Shown here piece after piece: positions 49,306-63,000 of a DNA stretch of 64,000 nt. How positions within the stretch are numbered: the stretch's first letter is position 1; each line of letters starts with the position of its first letter. The position numbers were made by a program, and so were the translations under genes. Under the pieces are notes generated by a model. That model saw only the letters and a list, made by a program, of their open reading frames with translations. It was not told where the DNA came from and made no database searches. Source of the stretch: Opisthocomus hoazin (Eukaryota > Chordata > Aves > Opisthocomiformes > Opisthocomidae); contig NC_134418.1 in assembly GCF_030867145.1 (NCBI RefSeq), positions 55,775,682 to 55,839,681 of the forward strand, in the 5' to 3' direction.

Positions 49306-51559
49306 ATACAGACTTCTCTAGAACTTGGATTTTATTCAAGTGTGTCCCTTTACGGTGAGAGGAGAAACAGCCCCTTGCAGCCAACTTTGTGAAAATTTGT
49401 CTTATTTTCATTAATATGGAATCAAAAGTCATTTGCCTCTGGACACTTGATCTCATACAACTTAATTTCATAGAAATATTTTCAATTGACTTCAGTGAGA
49501 ACTAGATAAAGTTGAAGTGCTTCATATGATGAACGTTTGCAGGATTCTTGAAATACACTACAGTTATTGAAAAATATTGGCCTTTATTCATTGGTGTAAT
49601 TTGCTTCTTGTTGTTGAATGGACACCTACTAGGTATACAGGAAGTATCCAGCTGATGAACCCAGCCTTTAGGTTTTATGTATTTAATGGCTGGTGGTGGA
49701 GTGCCACTCATACTGAAATACATTATTTTCAAGCATCATGAATGTGTTTTGCACAATATACAAGATCTGGGTTGTTACTGGTCTGGATTTCCAATGCATT
49801 GCACTTATTCTACACTGAACAGCTTAAAATAGCTCAGTGTGTTCTTCCTGATGGACCTGTGGTACTCCACCACTATGACACTTGTTAGACTACCTTGATT
49901 TTGAATTAGAAATTGTATTTGTTTTAGCCAATTATAGTTAAGATATATGAAAAAAAGTGATTGCTGTGTCTTCCATACATGTGTTTTGTTTGCAGATTAG
50001 AGAGGTTTTCGCTTTCTATTTGGAAGCATTACAACTAATGGTAATAAGTGAAAAACAAAGCTGTATTCAGTGCAAAGTTCCCTTTTCCCTGCCTCCCACA
50101 GGGAATCGCTGTCAATAATAAAGCTTTTGAGGTAGTGCTTCTGATGAATCAGGAGACAGAACATGCCTTTTGCACTTCTGTTGTTTATTTGGTTTCTGGG
50201 GACATTTTTCTTTGCATGTAGAGATGGCTGTTGAGATGTAAGGGTATATAGGCCAGAAAGAAAGCCTTGGTTAATAAGGTGAGACATTTCTAAGTTACTT
50301 TCTTCTTGCCCATTTAAATAACATTTGGACTGCATTTTCTAGACAGAAGGTGCAAGTTCCCCAAACAGATGTATATTGGTGTTGGCTGGATGTGTTAATA
50401 GGGTAGGTATTACATATATATGAGGTGTTAGGTCCTTAGCTACTTATTTGCGTGTGCAGCTATACAGATAGACTGCTGCATTCCTGTCCATGCATATGTG
50501 TTTATAGCTCTTCTTTTTCTGAATTTTTGCTTTAAAAATTTAGATTAGCATTTAAATCTCCAGTTGTCACATCCAAATTTACAGATAGTCCCTGCCTTCC
50601 ATTAGTCTTGAAGCATTTAAAAAAAAAAACATCTTACGTACCAAATGTACCTGGATCATATCTCATTAATTGCTGATTTGTGTCAAAGTTGGCTTTTTCC
50701 TTTCTCTGCTTAAGTAAATAAAAATTTGGCAATTTGGATTTGCATGATCCTTTATTGTCCTACTGAATTTCTTAACATCTTCCAAATATCAAGGCTTGTA
50801 ACTTTATGTTGTATCAAAGTTTATAATGTACTTTTTCTGGAGGTCTGATGGGTTCTCATAGGCAAATAGATGACAAGTGAATAACTTTTTATTTTATGGT
50901 GACATTTTAGGTATTTACAGTTGCTCAGAAGTTAATAAAAGAAGTTACTTTAGGATAAAATTTATTCTCTTTAAGTCCATAGTACTTTTAAAACTGCATT
51001 TTCCCCACTTGTTTCTTGTTTTCATGAATTCTTGTCTGCCCATGGTATAGTACCAAAAATAAAAGAGCACACCCTGTTCTTAGAGCAAACTCTACTCCCC
51101 TGGCTTTACATACCATATTCGCACCAGAATAATTTATGCCATGATTTGCATATTTTGACTGATCTACGCATTCTTTTTAGCTGTCTTGCACTGCTTTGAT
51201 CGTTGCTTTAGCAGGTGAGCTAGTGAGAAGTGTTTTAATTACATACTTAAGGATTGAAATTGGAAGGTGTTTTGTCTTTTGGTCTTCCTTCCACGGTTGC
51301 CTTCTGTGTGTCTTAGTTTCTGGAACAGCAACCTGGGAGGATCTGGAAGCATATTTGAGGAGAGAACTAGGATTCAGGTGTCTCACAATCGAAAGGTTTA
51401 CAAGAATACTTCAGTGGAGAAATAATCTGAAAAGATATGGTGCAGCTGAGAGGCTGCGTGCAGAACACTTTGGATGTAAATAAGCTTGCTGTACAGACAT
51501 TGATAAAGTCGCTGTTCTGAAGAAATTTCTGGGGTTTATAGTCAGTCACAAGCAGAGCA

Positions 51560-52085
51560 CAAGTGAAGTGTTATGCTCTTATGAGAAATGTCAAACAGCC
51601 TGCAGGTGTATCAAAACAGGCTATCTGTCAGAAATACCTTACCAATTCAGAGTGGAAGAGCGATCCCATGCAGAATTTTGTCCAGTTCTGGGCAGCATTT
51701 AAATACAAACATGGCTCAAATGAGGAGAGTCCGGAGCACAGATACAACAGCTATCAGAAGAAAGTCTGTAAATACAAAGCAGGTTGAGAATTGGAGTGGT
51801 TTACCTTAGAACAGATACAACTGAGGGGAGGAGTAAGTTTTTGAATAACTAGGAGTCAACTGTGAAAAAACAAAAGGACAAGTAAGCTGTGTGGTTTTTA
51901 TTTCTTGTCCTGTCTACGGAAGACAAAGTAAGCAGTAGAACAGATCCCACCTGATGGTTATAGCATCTCCATCACAAGATGTTTTTAAGAATAGACTTGT
52001 AAATATCTGTCAGGTGTGATATCAATAACTTTTGCCCTTTATGGAAGTAGTCTAGATGATATTTGGAAATTCCTTCCAGTGTTGC
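51560..52085 (+). mobile_element. Ancient CR1-group LINE 3' end (L3/CR1-X-like)
   Basis: In + orientation: TTTTGTCCAGTTCTGGGCAG (coding 'VQFWA'), CATGG...GGAGAGTCCGGAGCA (compare 'ERVQR'), then GCATCTCCATCACAAGATGT, TTTTTAAGAATAGACTTG and AAATATCTGTCAGGTGTGAT (compare 'pSlevFKnrLdkylsg'), and TAGTCTAGATGATATTTGGA plus TTCCTTCCAGTG, the CR1 3' UTR signature. Frameshifts and stops are abundant, and the octamer tail is gone. This is the one clear sense-orientation LINE in intron 2. The 5' boundary is approximate. Confidence 0.7.
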
Positions 52086-55000
52086 TTCTCAGTTGCTCAA
52101 ATTTTGAATGCCCTGCAAGTTAAATATTGATTCATTGCTTGTGGCAGATATTGCTTCATCAATCCCTTTCATAGATACCACTTTTTAGAATCCCAGGATT
52201 TGTTCGCTGCCACCTTTACACTTGAATTCAATTTAAAAGATAGACTGCCTGTAGGTATAACAGGAAGTGTGACATTGGTATCGAAATGTGTATTTTTTTT
52301 CGCCCAAGATCAGAAAGGAGATACATAGCTTAAAATCTGAGGCTAAGTAGCAGTGCTCGTGTGTGCATGAGAGAAGGGTCCTGAGGAGGTAAGACACTGG
52401 TAGTACTCCCTTTTGCAGTTTACTGTTGTTGCGTGGAATGGTGGTACTGAAATATTGCAGTCAGATTATTTTATTTCAACAAATTCATAGCTTTTAAAGT
52501 TGAAGGGTACCTTTCTTAATTGCCAAGATAAAACTTGAAAAATAAGCTCTGTTGCTAACTTGATTTGGAGGAGAGGGGAGTGCTTTTCAGCTGTATATTT
52601 GCTTTAGCAGCATAGTGACTGAATTTTTGTAGGTCTGCTTGCCAGTGTTCGATGTCTTTCTATTTGGCGTGTATATGGGGGTTTTTTGGTAAGAATTTTT
52701 AACTTTGGTTTCAGTGAGGCTGTGTGAATCTTTGGTGATATTTTTATGTGCAAGTCAAGCAAGTATGGCTCTGGTAAACACTTGGTCAGTAGACTGTCAA
52801 GTATAAAAAGTAAACATGCCACAGGAGATGTGGGAGTGAGTTAAGTTTCACAGTGGGTTTTTTTTTCTCTTGTGTGCTGTTGCTGACTGTAGGTTACGGT
52901 AGTGTTTGGAGAAGCTGTGAAGTTAGTCTTTTTTCTTTTTTGGGCATGGTGTATACTGAAGTTGTGACCACTGATATGGTAGATGCACTTCTGTTTCTAA
53001 AATAAACCATAAATCTTATTAATAAGAGTTAGGATAGAACATACCTCTCTAAATCTCAGTACTTCTGAAATTGTTAGGAAATCTGTTAGGGCAACGCTTG
53101 GAACAGCTATCTTTTTAGGTACGTATAGAACCTGGAGTGGATCTGCTTGCTGTATTTCTTTATTCCTCTTTCCCCACAAACCTTCTTTACCTGTCTTGTT
53201 CTTCACAGATGAATTTACTTCAGTGAGAAGCCTCCTGCAAGATTTAACAGAATTGGAGTCTGATGTGTTTTTCCTCACTTTTCTCCATGTCTTCCTTAAA
53301 CCTTTAAGAAGTTGGCATGGCTAGCTAAATGCTGGAATGGTGGATGAATGCTCCTTAGGTTCAGAAAAACGAAGGGCCTCACAGTAGAGGGGTGCTGGTA
53401 TTTAGTTTGAGTCATAGTTTGATCAAGCTTGGTGCTTTCTGTGCCTTTTATGAAAAAATGTTGCAGTCACAAACATAGTACTGGTGGCATCGTTTATGTA
53501 TATATGAGGTGGCAGCAGGGGTTAAACAAACATGACTTTAAAGCGTCGTTGAATTCTAAAAATTGACTTGTAAAATTAACACCTTCACTGACTGACTGCT
53601 CGTTATGTGTATGAAGACACAAGGTATAATTGACTTAAGTGACAAAAAATATGATTATTCCCAGTCCTGTCAACAGCAGGGTAAGCTGGCTACTATTTCT
53701 CCTTAGGCATCATCAGAATTGTTGCATGAGTTACAAGGCTAATCATTCTCACCCATGCTAACACTCATAAGCTCATGTTGCAGAGGTCTTTGCCAGTGAA
53801 ATGACTGATATGTTTTGACTTGCACAAGCTTTATGGCAACAGCGTGCATGAAAATAAGAATGATTTTGTTTGGTGTTGTGGGTTTTTTAAATAGGTTATA
53901 GGCTTATTTTTTTCTTTTGTTTTTTTTTTCTTTCTTAAGAACATCTCTACATTTACTGATATATTTTTTGGCCAGTAGCAGATTTGCAGAAAAACATAGA
54001 CTGGATACAAATATATCTATGTGTAAATTAGCAACATAAAACTGAAAGTATTGCTGTCAGCTGTGAACACACAGTAATTTTTCACCAAAATGCACTCGCA
54101 GCCTCCAGTAACTGCCTTTTTGGAGTGGTGTTCAGGTAGAGATGATGTCTTTTGTGGTGGGCACTTACAGCTTACCAACTAAACTGGTATCAAAATTGTG
54201 CTGTAAAATTACTTTTACCTGCAATAAGCAGTTCAGAGGCAGTGGCTGACTGCTGAAACTTGCTGTTTGTCAATCAGCCAGCACATAGGACAATATTTTT
54301 GAGAAACTGTACTTACATTGCTGCTGCAAACTCCAGGGATCAGGATATCCCTATAAAGCAAATAAGCACTGTTATGTGCACATATAAAATGAAGCACTAA
54401 GACCAGCATCTTAATGACAGTCACGTTTCAAACCTGAGAAATATATTTAGGGATTTCATTGACAATCCGCAATTTGAAAGCTAGATGCCAGTATGTAGAT
54501 TAGCCTTTCTATTTTGAGAGTCATTATCAGAATGATAGCAAGTTCTTGATGAAGTTTGAGCTTTGTTGCTGCTAATGATTATGCCATTGTTAGGTATGCC
54601 TGTAAATGAAGGTTTTCAACATGAAAAGAAATGAAGCTTCAGAGGCAGCTTCTGGGACTCAGAGGAGTAAATCCAAGATGGTGGGTGGGTCCTTCCAGGA
54701 CCCTGCTGTTTGTCTCATGGGTTTGCTTTGCTTTTCAAAGGAGACAACTGTTTATATTACACTAATTAATATATTTTAATAAGAGGAACTGTATTCCCAC
54801 TAGTTCCTCTGAATTAAAGCCCTTCATGATATTCTTGGACAAAAGAAATGCTGCAAACATTTTTATTACAAGGGATTTTGTGCAGAGTTTATGGGGTTCT
54901 CTTTACCTGTCTCTTTCTCTTAAGAGTGAGATTAACATTTCTGCAAGAGAAGGCCTTCGTTTGGCCTCATTAAGCTTACTTTTTGGCCTTTGCACCCCTG

Positions 55001-55897
55001 TGGTGATGGGAAACTTGTCTTAGTCTTTGGGGGATTTGTTAGTGTGAAGAGGGAAGAGAGGAAATGTCTTTGTGATCAGGATTCATTCAAATGGGGGTGA
55101 TGACTATTTCTCTTTTATGAAAGTGCAAAGGTGCATAAAAATTGTGTGAATATGTCATTTAGGGGGCTGTTTCTTATAACCAGTGGATTATAGTCTATCC
55201 TTAAGATTTAAGCAATTTAACTTTTTAAATCGCTGATACAAAGGCATATCTTAGAACAGCACTTGTTATTTTATATGACCCTAGAAATGCGAGTGTGAAA
55301 TAAAAAACATCTTAATTATGTTGTAACAGTGTTGAAAAGGTAAATAATGATTTTCATTATATTAGTTTGAAAGGGTTTTGTCAGCAGTTTTGGTATGGAG
55401 TTCTTTTTTTTTTAATTGATTTTGTTCTTGTACAGAGCAGAATACTGATGATATTTAGTGAATTCTAAAGAATACAGCAGCTACATGATCACTGAAAAGT
55501 GAAGCAGTTTCCCACATTGTACCTGTACACTGCCAAGGAAACTTTCACGTGTCATCAGTAACTTTTTGGGTTAGGTAATCTTGGTTACTTTAGAAAACAT
55601 CTTTACCATTTCCCAAGACCTGGACAATTCTATATTTTTGAAAGACCCCTAAAAATGCTATAGTGGTATTGTGTAGCAATTGACAGATGTTAACTGGAAA
55701 GTTTGCTCATTTCGATGTATATTCTATCAAAAAACCCCAAAACTCACACAAAAAAACCTACTCCATGCGAAAGCACCATTACAAAACTGAAGACTTGCTT
55801 CATTTGTGAGTGTATCATTATGACACTAAATAGTCTTCCAGTCCTGCTGAGTATAATTGACAAGAAGCTGCTAAGAGGACGAGTTTTGAAAGAACAG

Positions 55898-56329
55898 TGC
55901 TAATGTTGCCTGAAATCAAAAATAACTCCTGAAACACATGAAGTGTGCTTAAACAGGAGACATTATTTTATTCTGCGCAGGGTGTAAGGTGGAAGATATC
56001 CACAAATCAAGCACACCTCTGAGATTCTTTACCGGACATTTATACACAGAAGTTATGAAGCCCCACCTAACTAACACAATTATTCCACCTATCTAATACA
56101 TATTCATTGCTGAGCAAGCAAAGGCTTCTACACCTGTGTGGGGGTGTTGGAGGGTCTCTGGTGGTCGTTTGGCTTTTTCATGAGTTAGTAACTATGCTTA
56201 AATTATAACCTTATTCTTAACTGTTTGTTCGCCTTATTAAAATGTACATAAATGTTAGCCACCAAGGTAACACTAAGTGCTTGCCAAGGTGGGAATACGG
56301 TCTTAGTAGAGAGATGGTGTTTTTCCACA
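55898..56329 (-). mobile_element. Solo LTR of an endogenous retrovirus (ERVL-like)
   Basis: On the - strand this 432-bp element starts TGTGGAAAAACACC and ends GGCAACATTAGCA, giving the TG...CA termini of an LTR. A TATAAA box lies at 56044-56039 and an AATAAA poly(A) signal at 55972-55967, in the order expected for U3-R-U5. The flanks are AACAG (55893-55897) and TACAG (56330-56334), a 5-bp target duplication with one mismatch, typical of ERVL. No gag, pol or env sequence lies beside it, so it is a solo LTR left by recombination. It is antisense in COL25A1 intron 2. The ERVL assignment is inferred from duplication length and 3' end texture. Confidence 0.8.
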
Positions 56330-56477
56330 TACAGTACTGAATTGTGTTACCATTCCAAATTCAGTTTACGTTGCTAGGAAGTTCTTAAGGTGCTATCTCC
56401 TATATAGAACAGATTATAATAGTGATCAACAAGTGATATATAGGTATAGTCTTATATATAATGTCTTTATTTCTTTC

Positions 56478-57060
56478 AGTATTACCATAGTGCTTGGGAA
56501 CTCTGCTGCGACCAAGATTTTGTTGCCCCAAGTATTGTGTAAAGACAATGGGGAGGTAGGGGAAGGGGGAGGCAGTCTCTACTCCTGACGGTTTACAATT
56601 TAAGTGTGAGGTGTAACAGGAAAAGCTAAGCTTGATACAGGCTCAAGAGGAGGATATATAAACAGTGTGGTAATATTGGTTAGTATAGTAGGCAATCATT
56701 TGATCAAATTAGCTATGAAGTTGTTTTATTTGGTTACATTGTCTTGTAGCAGGAGAGGGTTTGTTTTTTTAAGTGGGTCATCAGGGGAGATAATGAGGAA
56801 GCTTTTCAGATCTTTGAAGATATCCTACAAAATGAGGAGGGCAGGATGGGGAAAGCTATTTTGAAAGGTACTGCTTTGAAAACTAGAAAAAACAATATTA
56901 GAGTATCTGAGCGTTGAGTGGAGAAATAAGAGATAGACAGGCAGATGATAGATGTTATCACTGAACTCTGAAGTGACTTCAGCATGGACTTCTCCATCTT
57001 GGTTATACTATTAAGCTGGAAAAGTTGGAGAATACGTAGAGAAGATGCATGGAAGTTGAA
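56478..57060 (-). mobile_element. Fossil L2-like LINE, 3' end (very old)
   Basis: In reverse orientation: TATTACCATAGTGCTTGGGA, AGTATTGTGTAAAGACAATG, GGCAGTCTCTACTCCTGACG and GTTTACAATTTAAGTGTGAG, which follow, in order, the tail 'tattaccatagtgcctaggagcccc...cattgtgctaggtgctgtac...gtccctgccccaaagagcttacaatctaagt' known from reptile L2-type LINEs. Farther in, TAATATTGGTTAGTATAGTA, GATAATGAGGAAGCTTTTCA, GAGGGCAGGATGGGGAAAGC and AATAAGAGATAGACAGGCAG match the 3' UTR and ORF end of the same element. It is the same family as the tail at 8.2 kb. The assignment to the L2 clade is moderately sure; the inner boundary is vague. Confidence 0.7.
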
Positions 57061-60000
57061 ATAGTAAGGACCAAAGAAAGAAAACAGAGGCTCCCTCAGC
57101 CAGCCTCACTTAAGGTGATACAAATATTTAGGTGTCCTTTGAATTGAACCTTGGTCTTTAGCATTGTCTGCCTGTCACAGATGGGTGCTTTATCCAATTT
57201 CATGGCTTTGGATTGTACAAGTTTCATGTTTTCATAACGCTCATGTATTTTAACTGGATACGATAAAGTTACTACTTTCTGTATAGTTCCTAATTCTTCT
57301 GAAGTGTTATATGGCCAATAATTTTAATGCAACTAGGTGACCTGGAGTTTTAAATAGTAAGAGAAGGTTGGATTTCTGAAGCTGTTCTGGAATCTGCCTC
57401 TCACTGACTTGATTGAAAAGGGCAGTAGGTGCTGAAATCGGTCTAAGTGCACGTCCTTACTATGATGATGTGTGTCACACATCTTGCCTTACGAACACAT
57501 ACAAACATGCACACTTAAATGTTTTGTTAAACTAGTGCCAAGATATAATATGCTAAGAGCCAAGTATCTGTTTTTTCATCAAATATATGATGACTACACA
57601 CCCAGTTACCCTCAGCAGTCTCATGCACGATTGAAAATTGCTATTCCTTTGGCAAGGATGCTGTGCCTGTAGTGCAGCCCAGTTGTACCAGACTTAAATG
57701 ATAGAAGCATCAAGCCAAGAGCATTTAGTCTAGACTCCAAGCACTTTGGACTTTTTCACTTCCAAAATATTAGAATTGGTCAATGATCTGTGAAGACAAA
57801 CAAAAAATAGCTGCACAGATAGAGCATGTTAGGCCTTAAAAAATCTGATAAAGTAGGTACTGGCATGTAACAGGGCTCTACTGAAATGAGTAAATCTCAG
57901 ACCTCTCCATCTTAGTGACGTTGCTCAAATTGAAAATGTCAGGAATGTCACCATCTGAGCATGATGCATGAACACGAAACTTTAATTATATTTCTAAAAA
58001 ACTGATTTTACAAACGATCAGATTTGCTTGGAATTTTGATGAAGTCCTGTTGCTGTTCAAAACCATAATGAGTCATCAGTTTGTTTGCTGAATATTCACA
58101 CATCTTTCATGCAACACAGACAGCGTGATTTGCCCTGAAACAATGAAAGACATTTATTATTTGAAGACAGAATGCACTTCAGGGCCTGAGACACAGTGAT
58201 GCATAGACACATGACCTCAAACTAGTATTTCAAGGCCTGATTCTGTAGAGGAGTTGCAGAAGAAGAAAGATTTGGTGATTTTTTTTTTTTTTTAGGAGGT
58301 TGCAAATGTAGCTGAGCTTAGCAGTGAAACTGCAGTATGCTTACTCATTAAACCTGAGCTGTAGAGTTCTCAGAGTGGGTGGAATAAGAGGATTTGAGAA
58401 AAGTATAAAGAGTTATCCACCCCCTGCAGACCTCGTATGCTGCATTGATTGCAAGCAGTATTAAGAGCCCGTGAAAAGCACCTTTTTTGTAGGATGATGA
58501 AGCTGCTATAGGACCTTTTGTGAACATGCATGTCAGCATGTTGGTTTTTTCCTGGCTAAGAAACAGTCTGGCAGTTTAAACTCCCAGTCACAGTCTAAAT
58601 CTGAGTTTAACAAACCTTTTTTGATGAAGAACGTGATTTGATTTCTGAGGTGAGTTTTGCGAGAATCTGAGCAAACTTGTATTTTCGGCAAAATATGGTA
58701 GTTGCAGCTGAGATTTTTTTGTTCGTTTGTTTAACCAGAAATTTGAATCCAGACTCTGGGATTGGACCCTGGAAAATTAACTCACCTTAATGTGAAACAA
58801 ACTGGCACAATTGTAAGAAACCAACATGATTATTAAAAAAATAAAAAAAATCCCCAAACCAACACAGAATTTATAGGGTGGGCTACTAGCATTTCATTAC
58901 ACCTGATGTGTGCAGTAGCTCCTGATTCTATGTTGGTAGAGTTTTTCTGAAGTTGCTTTACAGGAGTATTTCCATCTGCCTGAGCAAAATGTCTCTAAGT
59001 TATTTTCATCCAATGAGATGACAAGTTGAGCTTAGCAGTAGGACTGGTAGGAGAGACTGTTGTGAAAACAGTAACAAATGAAGAGAAGCTAAAGGGGAAA
59101 GATTGTGACGAAGACTTCTTGCCTTGTGATCTGTGAATGTGCAACTTCATCTGCTTCTTAGTGAAACTTGTGGGTTTGCTTGAAAGCAACTAAATGTACT
59201 GTAGGCAAACGGGTTGCCTTTTTAGTTTGCTCTCAAGAAACCGATGAAAGGTACTGTAAAAGTACCTGACTGCAAACAAACAAAACCTCCCTCAGCCAAT
59301 ACAGTTACCTTAAAACAGAAGGATGTACTTGGGGTATTGCTGCACTGAGCCAGACATGTTCTGTGTAGAACTGTTTCATTGATCCCAGTTCTGGAACCAT
59401 ATCTTTAACACATCATACTCTGAAAAAGATTATAAGTCCCCAGATTTTTTTGTTTGTCTGATATGGTTACTAGATTTGATGTTGTTTATAGATAAAAGTG
59501 CTTGTTGTGAAGATAAAAAGGAAAACTTGTATTACTGGCTGCAGTTCCACATAAATCTCACAGGTTGTAAAACATATCGACATGCAAGTGTTCTGCACAC
59601 TTAATCTGGCATCATCACTGCCTGATGCACTAGTTTGTATTCCTCCTAGAATATTAATTACAATAATGACTCAGGTGAATGGAATTTACAGGCATATATT
59701 GCTTTTTCAAGTCTCAGGGTTGTTTTTCTGAGAGATGATAAAAAGCAGGTAAGCATGCCTCTGTTCAGCAGAGTTTATTTGTAGTAGTCTTTTGGCTGGA
59801 AAAGAAAAATAGTTAAAATTGAACCTTGTACATAACTGTGGGTATGATTGGGTGTAAAATGAGGATGCTAAAAGTTAAGAAGGGGGAGGATACAATCACT
59901 GCACCTGCTCAGAAGTAAAAAGAAAATAAAAAGCCAAACTAAATGAAACTTTTTTTTTTTTTTCCCCTTCTGCGTAACAGCTCCTGAGCATTTGGCATAG

Positions 60001-63000
60001 AACTGCTGCTGACTGATGTGATTGCAGGTCACTAAGTGATCTGATTTTGGAGAAATGCCCAATAATCAAGAGGTGTTATACCTTTCTGTCTGTTTATGTT
60101 TCTGTATTGCTTGTTGGTGAAGAATAGTTCTGTTGTTCCTCAGAAGTTATGTGAACTTTAGAGGGGAAAAAAAAGTCCATTACTGGCAGTATTTTTTTGG
60201 AACAGCATGTCTGTCCTGTAAGTGGATTTGCTGTGATTCTTACTGCCCAGACTAATACTGTAGCTTTTCTACTGGTTCCAGATGTGTAAAATACCATATG
60301 GAGTGGGAGGAGGGAAAAGTATAATGAAAAACTTCTGGATTTCCATATCATAGAGAATTACTGTAATTTTGCAAAGAAACTTTACAGAAGTGCATATGAT
60401 ATTTAATGGGAATCTAGTTGTTTGATTAGATCCCTTCAAGGAATATAGAGTAAAAAAACCTAATTCTGGACCTTCCATATGGACCATACGAGTACTGCTG
60501 GACAGTTTGCCCATAAAAGCACTTGCTTCATATATGAAAAGAAAGAGATAGACTGTGGGTCAGAAATTGTTGTACTGTAGCTGGAAATGCACCTGAAAGG
60601 ATTCCTGAACTATGAAAACATAGAGAAAGCTGATGACAGTTATTCTCCTTCCCTCCACCCCCAGTTCTCTTTGTGAAACTGGAGTTCTCTGGTTGTGCTA
60701 TCTGTTTGTATCCAAAGGCTTTGATCTTGGATGTTTGTTGGACATGTCTTTAAGTTCAGTAGACGTTGGTAGAATCAGTGGAACCTTTTGGCCTGCCACT
60801 AATGAATTTAAACTTCCAAACAATTTGAAAGATGCCTTGATGTCCTCGTATCAGATGCTGAACAACACCTAATCTGTTTAAATGTGCGTGTTCTTGTTTG
60901 AGAACTTGTTTCCAGCTTATTGCATTGTATTCAACCTCAGTGAAAGCTGGGTCCTCAAGCTACAAACAAAGCAACTCATCACCCACCCTCCCCCCCCCGA
61001 AAAAAAACCAAGCAGAAAAGCAACCTGCAACACCCAACAATAAATCACCACATCACCAAACAGCCCTCGTTCACATGCAGCCTCAAATGCGGAGGGGTAC
61101 TTACTGAATGGAGGTTATCTTCAGAGCAGCAGACGCAAGGCAGAACATGTTGGTTGTACTGGCAGAGCAAACTGCTCAGGCTCTTGTACTGAGGGCATGT
61201 TTGATACATAGCGTTCAGTTTATTTTCTTGCTTTTATGCTTATTTTTGAAGGACAGAGATTGTTCCTTTATGCTAAAGTAAATTGAGAATAACCCCCTGC
61301 TAATACAGAGATGATTAGCTTAGTTCTTATCTGTTTGCAGGTAACTGCTGAATGTCCCTGATGCACAGAAAGGTGCAACCATTTCTGCTGTCACTTTGAC
61401 ATCTGTAATTTTGGAATATTGCCATTTGTGTCGACAGCATTAGTCTATTAATTTACCAGAGACTAGAATCGAGCCAAATATACATACTTCAGGAGCACTG
61501 CTGATCAGTAGTTTAAATATTTAGACTAACCTGGGCCTGCCTGTAAAACAAGACAAACTCATCAGTTTCCTGACCAGTCAGGCTCAGCATTAAGCAAACT
61601 CAAATGTACATTTCACTAAAGAAAAGCTAAATTGAACTGTAGAAGCAGTTATAGTACCCCATCAAACATATAGAGAGCTGGGATAAAACGGCTTTTTAAT
61701 CTTATGATCCCCGAGAACCATGTGCTTTCTTGTGTAGTCTTTGAAGATAGATCTACGTGGGTTTTGGATTAAGTTTTAATAATAGATGTAGATACACACA
61801 GTATCTTGTATGAACTCCCTCAGCTTGTTTATTCATGTAAAACCATAATTGTATAATCCAGTTAGCCACCGCATGCGTGTTTTAAATTGTGAATTAACAT
61901 TTCATATTATTGCTTGGCAGAGGGCAGAAAGTGTCTTGCTTTTCCTTGTTTAACTGCAGTGCAAGTTAATAGCTTTAAATTGCGAAAATAGAACTTGAAA
62001 GTGTTTTAATGGTTAACTGATGTACTTTTTAATTGCATTGCACACAGAGGGCAAAACTTTGTCTATGAATTGAACTGTCAGACAGCTTTCAAGTTAAGTT
62101 TGAAAAAAAAGGGGGGTCACTTTTGAAATGACAGGCTACAGGACTGTAATATTTAAGCAGATGAAGCTGGCTTAGGTTACACAACTCTTTATATTGGATT
62201 TAAAGGGGATAGTGCAAAAAAACAAGTGATGCTATGAAAAAAATTTTATTAAAGGGTATAAAACTGCAAAAATTGCTTGCTTAGATAAAGATTTGCGTGC
62301 AAAGGGGATACTTTTTTCTTGAAATATCTCTGTCCTGAGATGTTTCAACGATCAAACAGACTTTCAAAATACTTTATCCTAGTAGATGAAGGAGCTGGAT
62401 ATAGGGTGCCTTTCAGATCTGTTTGGGTGAGATGTTTCCTACCTTTACTTTGACAAAAGAGGGGCCAGTAGGAGGTAGTGCTTTCATCACTTCAAACACA
62501 GATTATTATTCTAAGGATCTCAAGTGGTCCATGTGCTCTTAAAGATGAGTCTTTAGAGATAATACATGGTTTTAATACTCTTTTTAATGATGTGGCATAC
62601 AGTAAAGTAACCATAGTTTGTCTTCATTAGCATTCTGTGTGTTAAGCATGAATTTCACTGTATTGACTAATGTGACTCCAGGGAATTTCCTTTTATACTT
62701 GTTGGTTTTACACTTCAAAAGTGACTCGAGTCCCAAAACTATTTCAGAAAGCAAATTAACTGTCAGCATTCTCCCTGGAGAGGAGAAATGGAGCTCCTTG
62801 TTGTAAGAGGTGGTGTAGGGTACAGAGGATAGAGGAGTCAAAAATAAAAAAAATATTAAAAAAATCTCCTAGTATCATGGGTTGAACACTGTATTTGAAT
62901 GCTTTAGGTACTGCCAAGCAGTCACATTTTTGATGATGACATGCATTATAATAGATTCTGAATTTTCTCTTTGAAAATGTGTGCAAAAATATCATCTGAG

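Noticed and set aside
51196..51483. 95-codon open frame just upstream of the ancient CR1-group piece
   Set aside because: It does not match CR1 coding sequence and has no domain; it may be chance.
60960..61060. A/C-rich stretch with C10 and A9 runs
   Set aside because: Simple low-complexity DNA without CRISPR-like spacing or a repeated unit.
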